A stretch of 38,642 bases of DNA from an uncultured Alphaproteobacteria bacterium (GTDB taxonomy: Bacteria; Pseudomonadota; Alphaproteobacteria; Rhizobiales; Ancalomicrobiaceae): NCBI GenBank assembly GCA_937919435.1, contig CALFRR010000261.1, forward strand, positions 1-38,642, given 5' to 3'. The notes beneath the pieces were generated by a model. It was not told the DNA's origin. It was given only the letters and a program-made list of their open reading frames with translations, and ran no database searches. Position numbers and translations under genes: made by a program. How positions within the stretch are numbered: position 1 is the first letter of the stretch; every line of letters begins with the position of its first letter. Shown piece by piece: positions 8,560 to 15,282 of this stretch.

Positions 8560-9383
8560 GGTGAACCGCTCCTCTCGCGCCGGCCCGCCCAGACGGCGAG
8601 CGCCACACCGGCGATCACCATCGGCAGCGACAGCAGTTGCCCCATCGTCGCCCCGCCCCACAGGAAGCCGAGCTGGGCATCGGGCTCGCGGAACATCTCG
8701 ACGACGATCCGCGCCAGTCCATAGCCGGCGGCGAAGATCCCGGCGACCAGACCCGGCCGCTTCAGCGCCCGCGTCCGGGCCGCCACCAGCCCGACGATCG
8801 CGAACAGCACGAGCCCCTCGAGCGCAGCCTCGTAGAGCTGGCTCGGATGGCGCGTCCACGGCCCGGCATGCGGAAAAACCATCGCCCAGGCGACGTCGCT
8901 GGTCCGCCCCCAGAGTTCGCCGTTCACGAAATTGGCGATCCGGCCGAAGAACAGACCGATCGGCGCCGCCGCCGCGAACAGGTCGAACAGGGTGAGGAAT
9001 GAGAAGCGTCGGCCGCGGGTGAACAGCAGCATCGCCGCCACCGAGCCGAGGAAGCCGCCGTGGAAGCTCATCCCACCCTTCCACAGCATCACCGCCTCGA
9101 GCGGCTCGGCGAGATAGTGGGCGGGATTGTAGAAGAGCACGTAGCCGATCCGGCCGCCGAGCACGATGCCGACCGTCGCCCAGAGCAGGAAGTCGTCGAC
9201 CTCGGCGAGATCGGGCCGCCCGACCTGTCCCCACAGCCGCGGCGTGGCGACGAGACGCCGGATCCACCACCAACCGATGGTGATGCCGGCGACATAGGCG
9301 AGGGCGTACCAGCGGACCGCCAGGGGGCCGAACTGGATCGCGATCGGATCGATCGCCGGAAACGGCAGGGCGAAGAGCGGCAT
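8556..9383 (-). CDS. lgt: Prolipoprotein diacylglyceryl transferase
   Basis: An inner-membrane enzyme that transfers diacylglyceryl from phosphatidylglycerol to the lipobox Cys of prolipoproteins. It has 275 residues with about seven hydrophobic segments. Signature residues are visible: His108 in MSFHGGFLG, the GRIANFVNGELWGR signature (147-160, including the essential Arg) and HPSQLYEA (179-186). I chose the ATG at 9383 because the family begins about here; the longer open frame to 9455 adds an Arg/Pro-rich stretch that does not look like a natural N-terminus. It is the first gene of lgt-midA-pgeF and is divergent from the ubiK-like gene with a 159-bp shared upstream region. Confidence 0.96.
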   Translation of the reverse strand: MPLFALPFPAIDPIAIQFGPLAVRWYALAYVAGITIGWWWIRRLVATPRLWGQVGRPDLAEVDDFLLWATVGIVLGGRIGYVLFYNPAHYLAEPLEAVMLWKGGMSFHGGFLGSVAAMLLFTRGRRFSFLTLFDLFAAAAPIGLFFGRIANFVNGELWGRTSDVAWAMVFPHAGPWTRHPSQLYEAALEGLVLFAIVGLVAARTRALKRPGLVAGIFAAGYGLARIVVEMFREPDAQLGFLWGGATMGQLLSLPMVIAGVALAVWAGRRERSGSP

Positions 9384-9542
9384 CGGATCTCGCGGGAAGG
9401 GTGCTTCGCGGAACGGTGGTCGCCGGACAGTGCGACCCGGGGCCGCGGGCGTCAAGCGCGCCGCCGCCGCCGCCCCTTGCGGACCACCGGGCGCGACACC
9501 ATAACAGGGGTCGGGGGGCGTCCCCCGAGCCCGGAGCGTCCG

Positions 9543-9863
9543 ATGACCCAGACCAACAATCGCTTCTTCGACGACATCGCCAAGCTCGTCACCGACGCCG
9601 CCGGCGTCGCCCAGGGGGTCGGCAAGGAGATGGAGACCGCGATGCGGGCCCGCTTCGAGGGCTTCGTCGCCGATCTCGATCTGGTCCGCCGCGAGGACTT
9701 CGAAGTGGCCCGCGATCTCGCGGTCGCCGCCCGGGTCGAGGTCGACCGGCTGAAGGCCCGGGTCGAGGCGCTGGAGGCCCGTCTGGCGAAGCTCGAAGGG
9801 GAGAAGAGCGACCTCTCCGAGACGCTGGTCGCCGGCGAACCCGGCGGTCCCGCGGTCGGCTGA
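9543..9863 (+). CDS. UbiK/BMFP-domain accessory factor
   Basis: A 106-residue small helical protein of the YqiC/UbiK family (membrane fusogenic domain), linked in other bacteria to ubiquinone biosynthesis as a partner of UbiJ. It begins with an amphipathic helix (NNRFFDDIAKLVTDAAGVAQG) and ends with a coiled coil rich in Arg, Glu and Leu (about residues 55-95: DRLKARVEALEARLAKLE). The ATG has GGAG 6 nt upstream. It is divergent from lgt and followed 5 bp later by the DUF523 gene. Confidence 0.85.
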   Translation: MTQTNNRFFDDIAKLVTDAAGVAQGVGKEMETAMRARFEGFVADLDLVRREDFEVARDLAVAARVEVDRLKARVEALEARLAKLEGEKSDLSETLVAGEPGGPAVG

Positions 9864-9868
9864 CGCCG

Positions 9869-10429
9869 GTGCGGAAGATCCTGGTCTCCGCCTGTCTGCT
9901 CGGCGAAAAGGTCCGCTGGAACGGAACCGACCGGGCCGTCGACGATCCCCGGCTCGCCCGCTGGATCGCCGAGGGCCGGGTGGTGGCGTTCTGCCCGGAA
10001 TGCGCCGCCGGCCTCCCCGTTCCGCGCCCCGCCGCCGAGATCGAGCCCGGCGCCGACGCCGAAGCGGTGCTCGCCGGTGAGGCGCGCATCACCACCGCCG
10101 AGGGCACGAACCTCTCCGACGCCTTCCGGCGGGGCGCCGATCTCGCCGTCGACGTCGCCCGGGCCCACGACGTCGGCATCGCGCTGCTCACCGAAGGCAG
10201 CCCGTCCTGCGGCACCCGCTCCGTCGCCGACGGCCGCTTCCGCGGGCGCCGCGTCCCCGGCCGCGGGCTCACCGCCGCCCGCCTCGCCGGAGCCGGCGTC
10301 GTCTGTTTCGCTCCCGACCGCCTCGAAGCGGCGGCGGAGGCCCTCGAGCGGGTCGAAGACGCTGCGCCGCGGCCCTCCGGCGCGATTTCCGATGCGGAAT
10401 GTCCACATCTTTCGCGAACCGACCGCTGA
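9869..10429 (+). CDS. DUF523 family protein
   Basis: A 186-residue DUF523 protein of unknown biochemical role. The family cysteines are visible: ILVSACLLG near the N-terminus, CPECAAGLPVPR and SPSCGTR, which suggests a metal or redox centre. The start is a GTG at 9869, right after the ubiK-like stop, so the two genes probably share a transcript. The expected N-terminus KILVSACLLG immediately follows this GTG. The C-terminal 20 residues are not conserved-looking. Confidence 0.85.
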   Translation: MRKILVSACLLGEKVRWNGTDRAVDDPRLARWIAEGRVVAFCPECAAGLPVPRPAAEIEPGADAEAVLAGEARITTAEGTNLSDAFRRGADLAVDVARAHDVGIALLTEGSPSCGTRSVADGRFRGRRVPGRGLTAARLAGAGVVCFAPDRLEAAAEALERVEDAAPRPSGAISDAECPHLSRTDR

Positions 10430-10623
10430 CGTTCGTTCGCCTTCGTCGACCCGACGCCTATACTGAAATCCGAGAGAGATTCGCGGCCACCGCCATTTCC
10501 GCGTGCTTCGGAGTGGCGGGTCGCGATCCCGGGCGGGGCCGTGTTCGACGTGGTCCCCCGGGAGCGAGTGCCGAGTTGCGTCTTCCCGAGTCGAGACCCC
10601 TTGCCGAACGAGGCTCCGCCCCG
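10430..10623 (+). promoter_or_regulatory. Probable promoter region for ybjN-like/proC
   Basis: A 194-bp gap with a good -10-like TATACT at 10459-10464. The best-spaced -35 (TTCGCC at 10436-10441, 17-bp spacer) is weak. It would give a leader of about 150 nt before the YbjN-like gene. Confidence 0.4.
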
Positions 10624-11124
10624 ATGACTCCGATCGAATTCGCAATCGAACGGCAGACCCACCCCGTGGACGTGATCGAACACGTCGCGGCGCTCGAGGA
10701 CTGGTCCTTCGAACGGGCCCAGGACGACGAGATCACCGTCTCGGTGACCGGCCGTTTCACCGACTATCACGTCTCCTTCTCGTGGATGGAGAACGTCGAG
10801 GCGCTGCACATGGCCTGCACCTTCGATCTGAAGGTCACCGAACCGCGCCGGACCGAAGTGACCCGTCTGTTGTCGCTGGTCAACGAACAGATGTGGCTCG
10901 GCCACTTCGATCTGTGGTCGAACGAGGGCGTGGTGCTGTTCCGCCACGCGCTGGTGCTGGCCGGCGGAACCGATCCCTCGGCCCGCCAGATCGGCGCGCT
11001 GCTGACCAGTGCGGTCGAGGCCTGCGACCGTTATTATCAGGCGTTCCAATTCGTCGTCTGGGCCGGCAGGTCGGCCCAGGAAGCGCTCGAAGGAGCGCTG
11101 TTCGAAACGGTGGGGGAGGCATGA
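10624..11124 (+). CDS. YbjN domain-containing protein
   Basis: A 166-residue cytosolic protein of the YbjN family, which has a type III secretion chaperone-like fold. The recognisable stretch includes DDEITVSVTGRFTDYHVSFSW, then LLSLVNEQMWLGHFDLWSNEGVVLFRHAL, ending in the helical EACDRYYQAFQFVVWAG. I started at the ATG at 10624 (GAGG upstream); the longer open frame to 10399 has no support. The stop overlaps the proC start as ATGA, so the two are translationally coupled. The biochemical role is unknown. Confidence 0.8.
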   Translation: MTPIEFAIERQTHPVDVIEHVAALEDWSFERAQDDEITVSVTGRFTDYHVSFSWMENVEALHMACTFDLKVTEPRRTEVTRLLSLVNEQMWLGHFDLWSNEGVVLFRHALVLAGGTDPSARQIGALLTSAVEACDRYYQAFQFVVWAGRSAQEALEGALFETVGEA

Positions 11125-11945
11125 GAGAGACGTTTTCGGCTGCGAAGCCGCTGGTCCTGGTCGGGGCCGGCAAGATGGGCGGTGCCATGCTGACCGGCTG
11201 GCTCGCCGGCGGTCTGTCGCCGGACGCGGTGATCGTGGTCGATCCGCATCCCTCCGAGGCGCTGCTCGCCGACCTCGCCGCCCGCGGCGTCCGCGCCGTC
11301 GCCGCCGCACCGGCCGGCGTCGTCGCCCGGGTGATGGTGGTCGCGGTCAAGCCGCAGGTGCTCGACGCGGTGTTGCCGGCCTTCGCGCCGCTGGTCGGCG
11401 CCGACACGATCGTCGTCTCGGTGGTCGCCGGCAAGACCATCGCCACCTTCCGCGGCCACCTCGGCGGCGGTCGGATCGTCCGCACCATCCCCAACACGCC
11501 GGCTCAGGTCGGCCGCGGCATCACCGCGGCGGTCGCCGGCGACGACGTCGGCCCCGCCGATCGGACCCTGGTCGATCGCCTGCTGTCGGCGGTGGGCAAG
11601 GTCGAATGGGTCGCCGAGGAGGCCCACATCGACTTCGTCACAGCGGTCTCCGGATCGGGTCCGGCCTATGTCTTCCACATGGTCGAGGCGCTCGCCGCCG
11701 CCGGTGCCGCCCTCGGCCTGCCCGCCGACGTCGCCGCCCGGCTCGCCCGGGCGACCGTCGAGGGCTCCGGCGAACTGCTGTTCCAGAGCCCGGAGAGCCC
11801 GGCGCAGTTGCGCATCGACGTCACCTCGCCGAAGGGTACCACCGCCGCGGCGCTCGACGTGCTGATGGGCGAGCCCGGCCTCACCGAGCTGATGACCAGA
11901 GCGGTCGCCGCCGCGGCGAAACGCTCGCAGGAACTCGCCGGCTGA
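11121..11945 (+). CDS. proC: Pyrroline-5-carboxylate reductase
   Basis: The last step of proline synthesis: NAD(P)H-dependent reduction of 1-pyrroline-5-carboxylate. It has 274 residues. A Rossmann motif VGAGKMGGAM occurs at residues 14-23; AVKPQ, RTIPNTPAQVGRG and the C-terminal P5CR signature (SGSGPAYVF through SPKGTTAAAL) are all present. The ATG at 11121 overlaps the YbjN-like stop. No other proline gene is in the window, which is usual because proC is often separate from proBA. Confidence 0.97.
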   Translation: MRETFSAAKPLVLVGAGKMGGAMLTGWLAGGLSPDAVIVVDPHPSEALLADLAARGVRAVAAAPAGVVARVMVVAVKPQVLDAVLPAFAPLVGADTIVVSVVAGKTIATFRGHLGGGRIVRTIPNTPAQVGRGITAAVAGDDVGPADRTLVDRLLSAVGKVEWVAEEAHIDFVTAVSGSGPAYVFHMVEALAAAGAALGLPADVAARLARATVEGSGELLFQSPESPAQLRIDVTSPKGTTAAALDVLMGEPGLTELMTRAVAAAAKRSQELAG

Positions 11946-12118
11946 AGCCGGGCTGCTGCCCCGTTCGTCGGGACGCCCGGCCGGCACGCCGACCGAGGAC
12001 CGTCCGTCGATCCGCTGGAGCGCCGGCGATCCGCTCGAGCGTCGGTTCGTGCACCGGCGTCGCGCCCGTCTCCGGGTCGGCGCCGGTTTCGTCTTCGCTG
12101 GATCGCCGAGCCCGGTCG

Positions 12119-12745
12119 TCAGCCGCGGGCGGCGATCAGCGCCTCGTCGATCTCCTTCGCCCGCCGGAACGCCGGCCGCGACGCGATCCGCTCGACATAG
12201 GCGTCGACCACCGGCGCCTCCGGCAACAGCCCGAAGGCCCGGGTCCAGGAGAGCGCACTGCCCCAGACGGTGTCGGCGACGGTGAAGCGCGCGCCGCCGA
12301 TCCACTCGTTCTCACCCAGCCGTCCGAGGATCGCCGCCCAGGTGTCCTCGAAACTGCCGTAGGGCATCATCGACGGCTTTCCCGGCTCGCGCTTCATCAC
12401 CCGGTCGCACAGCGCCGGCTCGAAACAGTTGCCGTAGAAGAACAGCCAGCGCAGCATCTCGCCGCGCCCCGCCTCGCCCGGCCGCGGCGACAGCCCGCGC
12501 TCGGGAAACAGATCGCCGAGATGCAGCGCGATCGCCCCGAGCTCGGTGACGATCGTCCCGTCCACCCGGATCGCCGGCACCTTCCCCATCGGGTTGACCG
12601 CCAGATAGTCCGGCTTCTTCTGATCGGCCCGGTCGAGCCACAGGATCCGCCGCTCGTAGGCGACGCCCAGCTCCTCCAGCAGGAACAGGGTGCCGTCCGA
12701 CCGGCTGTTCGGACCATGGAAGAAGACGATCTCGGTTCCGCTCAT
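12119..12745 (-). CDS. Glutathione S-transferase family protein
   Basis: A 208-residue cytosolic GST. The N-terminal thioredoxin-like half (about 1-80) carries NPMGKVPAIRVDGTIVTELGAI, with the cis-Pro and Glu-Leu glutathione-binding signature; the C-terminal half is helical (WIGGARFTVADTVWGSAL). I preferred the ATG at 12745 over 12769 because GGGAGG is placed 5 nt before it. The catalytic Ser/Cys/Tyr is not obvious; HGPNSRSDGT may supply a Ser. It converges with proC and is divergent from rplY. Confidence 0.9.
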   Translation of the reverse strand: MSGTEIVFFHGPNSRSDGTLFLLEELGVAYERRILWLDRADQKKPDYLAVNPMGKVPAIRVDGTIVTELGAIALHLGDLFPERGLSPRPGEAGRGEMLRWLFFYGNCFEPALCDRVMKREPGKPSMMPYGSFEDTWAAILGRLGENEWIGGARFTVADTVWGSALSWTRAFGLLPEAPVVDAYVERIASRPAFRRAKEIDEALIAARG

Positions 12746-12885
12746 TCCGACCTCCCGATCTGGTTGCACCGATCATCGAACATAACGAGAACATTCGCAA
12801 GCCCGCAAACGCCGACCCGACGTTTCGCCGCACCCCGGGAGGCCGCGCCGGAGGCCTCGTCGATCCGCCGGAAGGGCCGAAATCC
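12746..12885. other. GST upstream region
   Basis: Non-coding stretch between the divergent GST gene and the rplY promoter. I see nothing beyond a locally AT-richer patch at 12768-12800 (ATCATCGAACATAACGAGAA), which probably carries the GST promoter. Confidence 0.35.
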
Positions 12886-12914
12886 TTGCGCTTCGCCGCC
12901 CTCGGTGCTATGAG
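12886..12914 (+). promoter_or_regulatory. Predicted promoter of the rplY leader
   Basis: TTGCGC (12886-12891), a 17-bp spacer and TATGAG (12909-12914). The match to a sigma-70 type alphaproteobacterial promoter is moderate. It predicts a transcript start near 12920 and a leader of about 135 nt. Confidence 0.45.
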
Positions 12915-12952
12915 CCCGGCCGTTCCCACACGCCGACACCCCTGGAGGCACC

Positions 12953-13030
12953 GTGAGGGACTCCCGACGCATCGCGAAAGATCGGTCGCCGGGGCCGAGA
13001 GAGGCCGGATTTCCGGCCTCTTCGTTTTGA
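12953..13030 (+). CDS. Possible 25-residue leader peptide upstream of rplY
   Basis: A short GTG-initiated ORF with GGAGG 4 nt upstream (12944-12948). It spans the terminator-like hairpin and stops with TGA directly at the end of the U-rich run. The peptide is Arg/Ser/Pro-rich, starting MRDSRRIAK. It has no homologue I recognise and could be chance. If translated, ribosomes would disrupt the hairpin, linking translation to rplY read-through. This is an inference from layout only. Confidence 0.25.
   Translation: MRDSRRIAKDRSPGPREAGFPASSF
12999..13030 (+). terminator. Terminator-like hairpin in the rplY leader
   Basis: A perfect 8-bp GC-rich stem GAGGCCGG/CCGGCCTC with an ATTT loop (13001-13020), extendable by two pairs, followed by TTCGTTTTG. 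This is a canonical intrinsic terminator shape, yet it ends only 26 nt before the rplY start. No complete gene precedes it on this strand. It may attenuate rplY or end a short RNA. Confidence 0.65.
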
Positions 13031-13055
13031 ATTCACAGTCGAGAGGTGAGCACCC

Positions 13056-13667
13056 ATGAGCCGTCAGTCCTACGAGCTCGAAGCCCAGGTGCGCGATCAG
13101 GTCGGCAAGGGGGCCGCCCGCGCACTCCGCCGCGAGAATCGCGTTCCCGCCGTGATCTATGGCGACAAGAAGCCCCCGCTGGCGATTTCCCTCGCCTTCA
13201 AGGAGACCGACAAGCGTCTGCGTGCCGGCGGCTTCCTGACCACCGTCGCCACCATCGCCGTCGGCGACGAGAAGATCCGGGTGATCCCCAAGGATTACCA
13301 CATGCACCCGGTGAAGGACACGCTCACCCACGTCGACTTCCTGCGGATCGGCGACGACACCGTCGTCACCGTCTTCGTGCCGGTCCATCCGGTGAAGGCC
13401 GAGCTCTCCCCGGGCATGAAGCGCGGCGGCGCCCTGTCGATCGTCCATCACGAGATCGAGATGCTGGTGCGCGCCGATGCGATTCCCGATGCGGTCGAGA
13501 TCGACGTCTCCGGCCTCGACATCGGTGATTCCATCCACATCGACGACGTGACCTTCGCCGCCGGTCAGAAGCCGGTGATCCACGAGAAGAACTACACGGT
13601 TCTGTCGATCACCGCCCCGGCCGGCTGGTCGGAAGCTGCGGCTGCGCCGGCGACGCCGGCCGCCTGA
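13056..13667 (+). CDS. rplY: 50S ribosomal protein L25/general stress protein Ctc
   Basis: A 203-residue long-form L25 (TL5/Ctc type) that binds 5S rRNA. The N-terminal L25 domain (about 1-95) includes GKGAARALRRENRVPAVIYG and ends near VDFLRI; the C-terminal beta domain (about 100-190) and a short Ala/Pro tail follow. The ATG has GAGAGGTGAG upstream. It is followed 25 bp later by pth, a very common pairing. Upstream lies an unusual leader with a terminator-like hairpin. Confidence 0.97.
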   Translation: MSRQSYELEAQVRDQVGKGAARALRRENRVPAVIYGDKKPPLAISLAFKETDKRLRAGGFLTTVATIAVGDEKIRVIPKDYHMHPVKDTLTHVDFLRIGDDTVVTVFVPVHPVKAELSPGMKRGGALSIVHHEIEMLVRADAIPDAVEIDVSGLDIGDSIHIDDVTFAAGQKPVIHEKNYTVLSITAPAGWSEAAAAPATPAA

Positions 13668-13692
13668 TCGGCACCGCTTCCGGGGACGCCTC

Positions 13693-14388
13693 ATGTTGCT
13701 CTTCGTCGGGCTCGGCAACCCGGGAGCGGACTACGCCCGCAATCGGCACAACATCGGCTTCATGGCGGTGGACGCGATCGTCCGCCGCCATGGCTTTTCG
13801 CCCTGGCGGGCGAAGTTCCACGGCGAGACCTGCGAAGGCACCATCGCCGGCGAGAAGATCGTCGCGCTGAAGCCGACGACCTACATGAACGACAGCGGCC
13901 GCTCGGTCGTCGCCGCCACCACCTTCTTCAAGCTCGAGCCGAAGGACGTCGTCGTCTTCCACGACGAACTCGACCTGCCGCCGGCCCGGCTCAAGGTGAA
14001 GATCGGCGGCGGACACGCCGGCCACAACGGCCTCCGCTCGATCCAGGCCCACATCGGTCCCGACTTCCGCCGCATCCGCCTCGGCATCGGCCATCCCGGC
14101 GCCAAGGAACGGGTCACCGGCCACGTCCTCGGCGACTTCGCCAAGGTCGACCGCGACTGGCTCGAGCCGCTGCTCGACGACGTCGCCGCCCATGCCGACC
14201 GCCTCGTCGCCGGCGACGACACCGGCTTCATGAACGCCGTCGCGCTCGCCGGACGTCCGCCCGAGACCGCTCCGGCCGAGCCGAAACCGGCGGCGGCCCG
14301 TCCCGCCGATCCGCAGGGCCCCTCGACCACCGCCCGCAACGCCATGGCCGAGACGCTGCGACGTCTGCTCGCCGCCAAGAAGCGCTGA
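13693..14388 (+). CDS. pth: Peptidyl-tRNA hydrolase
   Basis: It releases tRNA from prematurely dropped peptidyl-tRNA. It has 231 residues. Signatures: GLGNPGADYARNRHNIGF (residues 6-23, containing the catalytic His), KPTTYMNDSG and GGGHAGHNGLRSI. The core ends at about residue 190; a Pro/Ala-rich tail with a basic end (ETLRRLLAAKKR) makes it longer than the E. coli enzyme of about 194 residues. It is probably co-transcribed with rplY. Confidence 0.97.
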   Translation: MLLFVGLGNPGADYARNRHNIGFMAVDAIVRRHGFSPWRAKFHGETCEGTIAGEKIVALKPTTYMNDSGRSVVAATTFFKLEPKDVVVFHDELDLPPARLKVKIGGGHAGHNGLRSIQAHIGPDFRRIRLGIGHPGAKERVTGHVLGDFAKVDRDWLEPLLDDVAAHADRLVAGDDTGFMNAVALAGRPPETAPAEPKPAAARPADPQGPSTTARNAMAETLRRLLAAKKR

Positions 14389-14416
14389 TTCCGGGGCTCC
14401 GAGCCCGCCCGCACCC

Positions 14417-14445
14417 TTGAATCCGGAAGCGCCGAGGACTAGGGT
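14417..14445 (+). promoter_or_regulatory. Predicted promoter for the cold-shock gene
   Basis: TTGAAT (14417-14422), a 17-bp spacer and TAGGGT (14440-14445). It would produce a 5' leader of about 140 nt, in line with the long structured leaders of cold-shock mRNAs. Confidence 0.45.
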
Positions 14446-14595
14446 CGCGCATCGGATTTCGGCCGGATACCGGGCTTCGTCACTCGGCCTGTGCCGAATG
14501 CGATCCTCGGCTCTCCCCCATGATTCGACCGATCGGACGGGCCAGGCGTCGCGCCCGCCCCGATCGCCTGCGAGCGACGACGAGGAGGCCCCGCC

Positions 14596-14805
14596 ATGCC
14601 GGTCGGCACCGTGAAATTCTTCAACGAAACCAAAGGTTATGGTTTCATCCAGCCGGAAGATGGCTCGAAGGACGTGTTCGTTCACGTCACCGCCGTCGAA
14701 CGGTCGGGCCTGCGTGGCCTCGCCGAGGGCCAGAAGGTCTCCTTCGAGATCGAGAACGACCGCCGCTCCGGCAAGCCGGCCGCCACCAATCTCGCGATCG
14801 TCTGA
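14596..14805 (+). CDS. Cold-shock domain protein
   Basis: A 69-residue single cold-shock domain, an RNA/ssDNA chaperone. RNP1 is KGYGFIQ (residues 13-19) and RNP2 is DVFVHVTAV (26-34). The start has AGGAGG 7 nt upstream. The leader is about 140 nt from the predicted promoter and may be structured. A perfect 17-bp inverted repeat follows the gene. It sits among translation genes (pth before, infA after). Confidence 0.96.
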   Translation: MPVGTVKFFNETKGYGFIQPEDGSKDVFVHVTAVERSGLRGLAEGQKVSFEIENDRRSGKPAATNLAIV

Positions 14806-14816
14806 TCGACGATCCG

Positions 14817-14855
14817 GAGCCCGGGAACGCGGAGATTTTCCGCGTTCCCGGGCTC
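14817..14855 (+). terminator. 17-bp perfect inverted repeat, terminator-like
   Basis: Arms 14817-14833 and 14839-14855 are exact complements (GAGCCCGGGAACGCGGA) around a GATTT loop, just after the cold-shock gene. The following run is GCGCGTTTCC, so the U-tract is short. It probably insulates the gene from infA. Confidence 0.65.
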
Positions 14856-14873
14856 GCGCGTTTCCGCTATAGG
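14845..14873 (+). promoter_or_regulatory. Possible infA promoter overlapping the hairpin
   Basis: A -10-like TATAGG at 14868-14873 with TTCCCG 17 bp upstream (14845-14850), the latter lying within the 3' arm of the inverted repeat. The -35 is a poor match. Confidence 0.3.
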
Positions 14874-14912
14874 AAGCGCCGACGAAACGAATGAAGGATA
14901 CGGGTCTCGTAC

Positions 14913-15191
14913 ATGGCCAAGGAAGAATTGATCCAGTTCGACGGGTTGGTGCTCGAAATCCTGCCCGATGCGCGATTTCGAGTGCGCCTCGAGAACGGCC
15001 ACGAGATCGTCGCCTACACCGCAGGCAAGATGAAGAAGAATCGCATCAAGACGCTCGCGGGCGACCGCGTCACCGTCGAGATGAGCCCCTACGATCTCGA
15101 GAAGGGGCGCCTCGTCTTCCGCCATCGCGAGACCCGGCCCGACGGCGCCCCGCCGCGCCCCGCCGGCAATCCCCAGTTCCGTCGCCGCTGA
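14913..15191 (+). CDS. infA: Translation initiation factor IF-1 with C-terminal extension
   Basis: A 92-residue S1/OB-fold IF-1, which binds the ribosomal A site during initiation. The family core MAKEELI...GKMKKNRIKTLAGDRVTVEMSPYDL...GRLVFRHR is complete by about residue 72, where most IF-1 proteins end. The remaining 20 residues (Pro/Gly-rich, ending QFRRR) are extra and basic. Several core positions differ from what I recall of the standard alphaproteobacterial IF-1, so this could be a second IF-1 paralogue; that needs the rest of the genome. Confidence 0.93.
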   Translation: MAKEELIQFDGLVLEILPDARFRVRLENGHEIVAYTAGKMKKNRIKTLAGDRVTVEMSPYDLEKGRLVFRHRETRPDGAPPRPAGNPQFRRR

Positions 15192-15282
15192 CCGCGGCGG
15201 CGACCGGCCGACCGGCTCCCGGCTCCGCGCCCGACACGCGGAGCCGGTCGCATGTCGCCCCCTCGACCGGAGTGTCTCGACC

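Noticed and set aside
11946..12118. Repeated GATCCGCT-GAGCG pattern between proC and the GST gene
   Set aside because: Two short imperfect copies only, which are expected by chance in GC-rich DNA.
12770..13055. A tRNA or other known structured RNA gene before rplY
   Set aside because: No cloverleaf, T-loop or CCA end was found; only the terminator-like hairpin and one short stem are visible.
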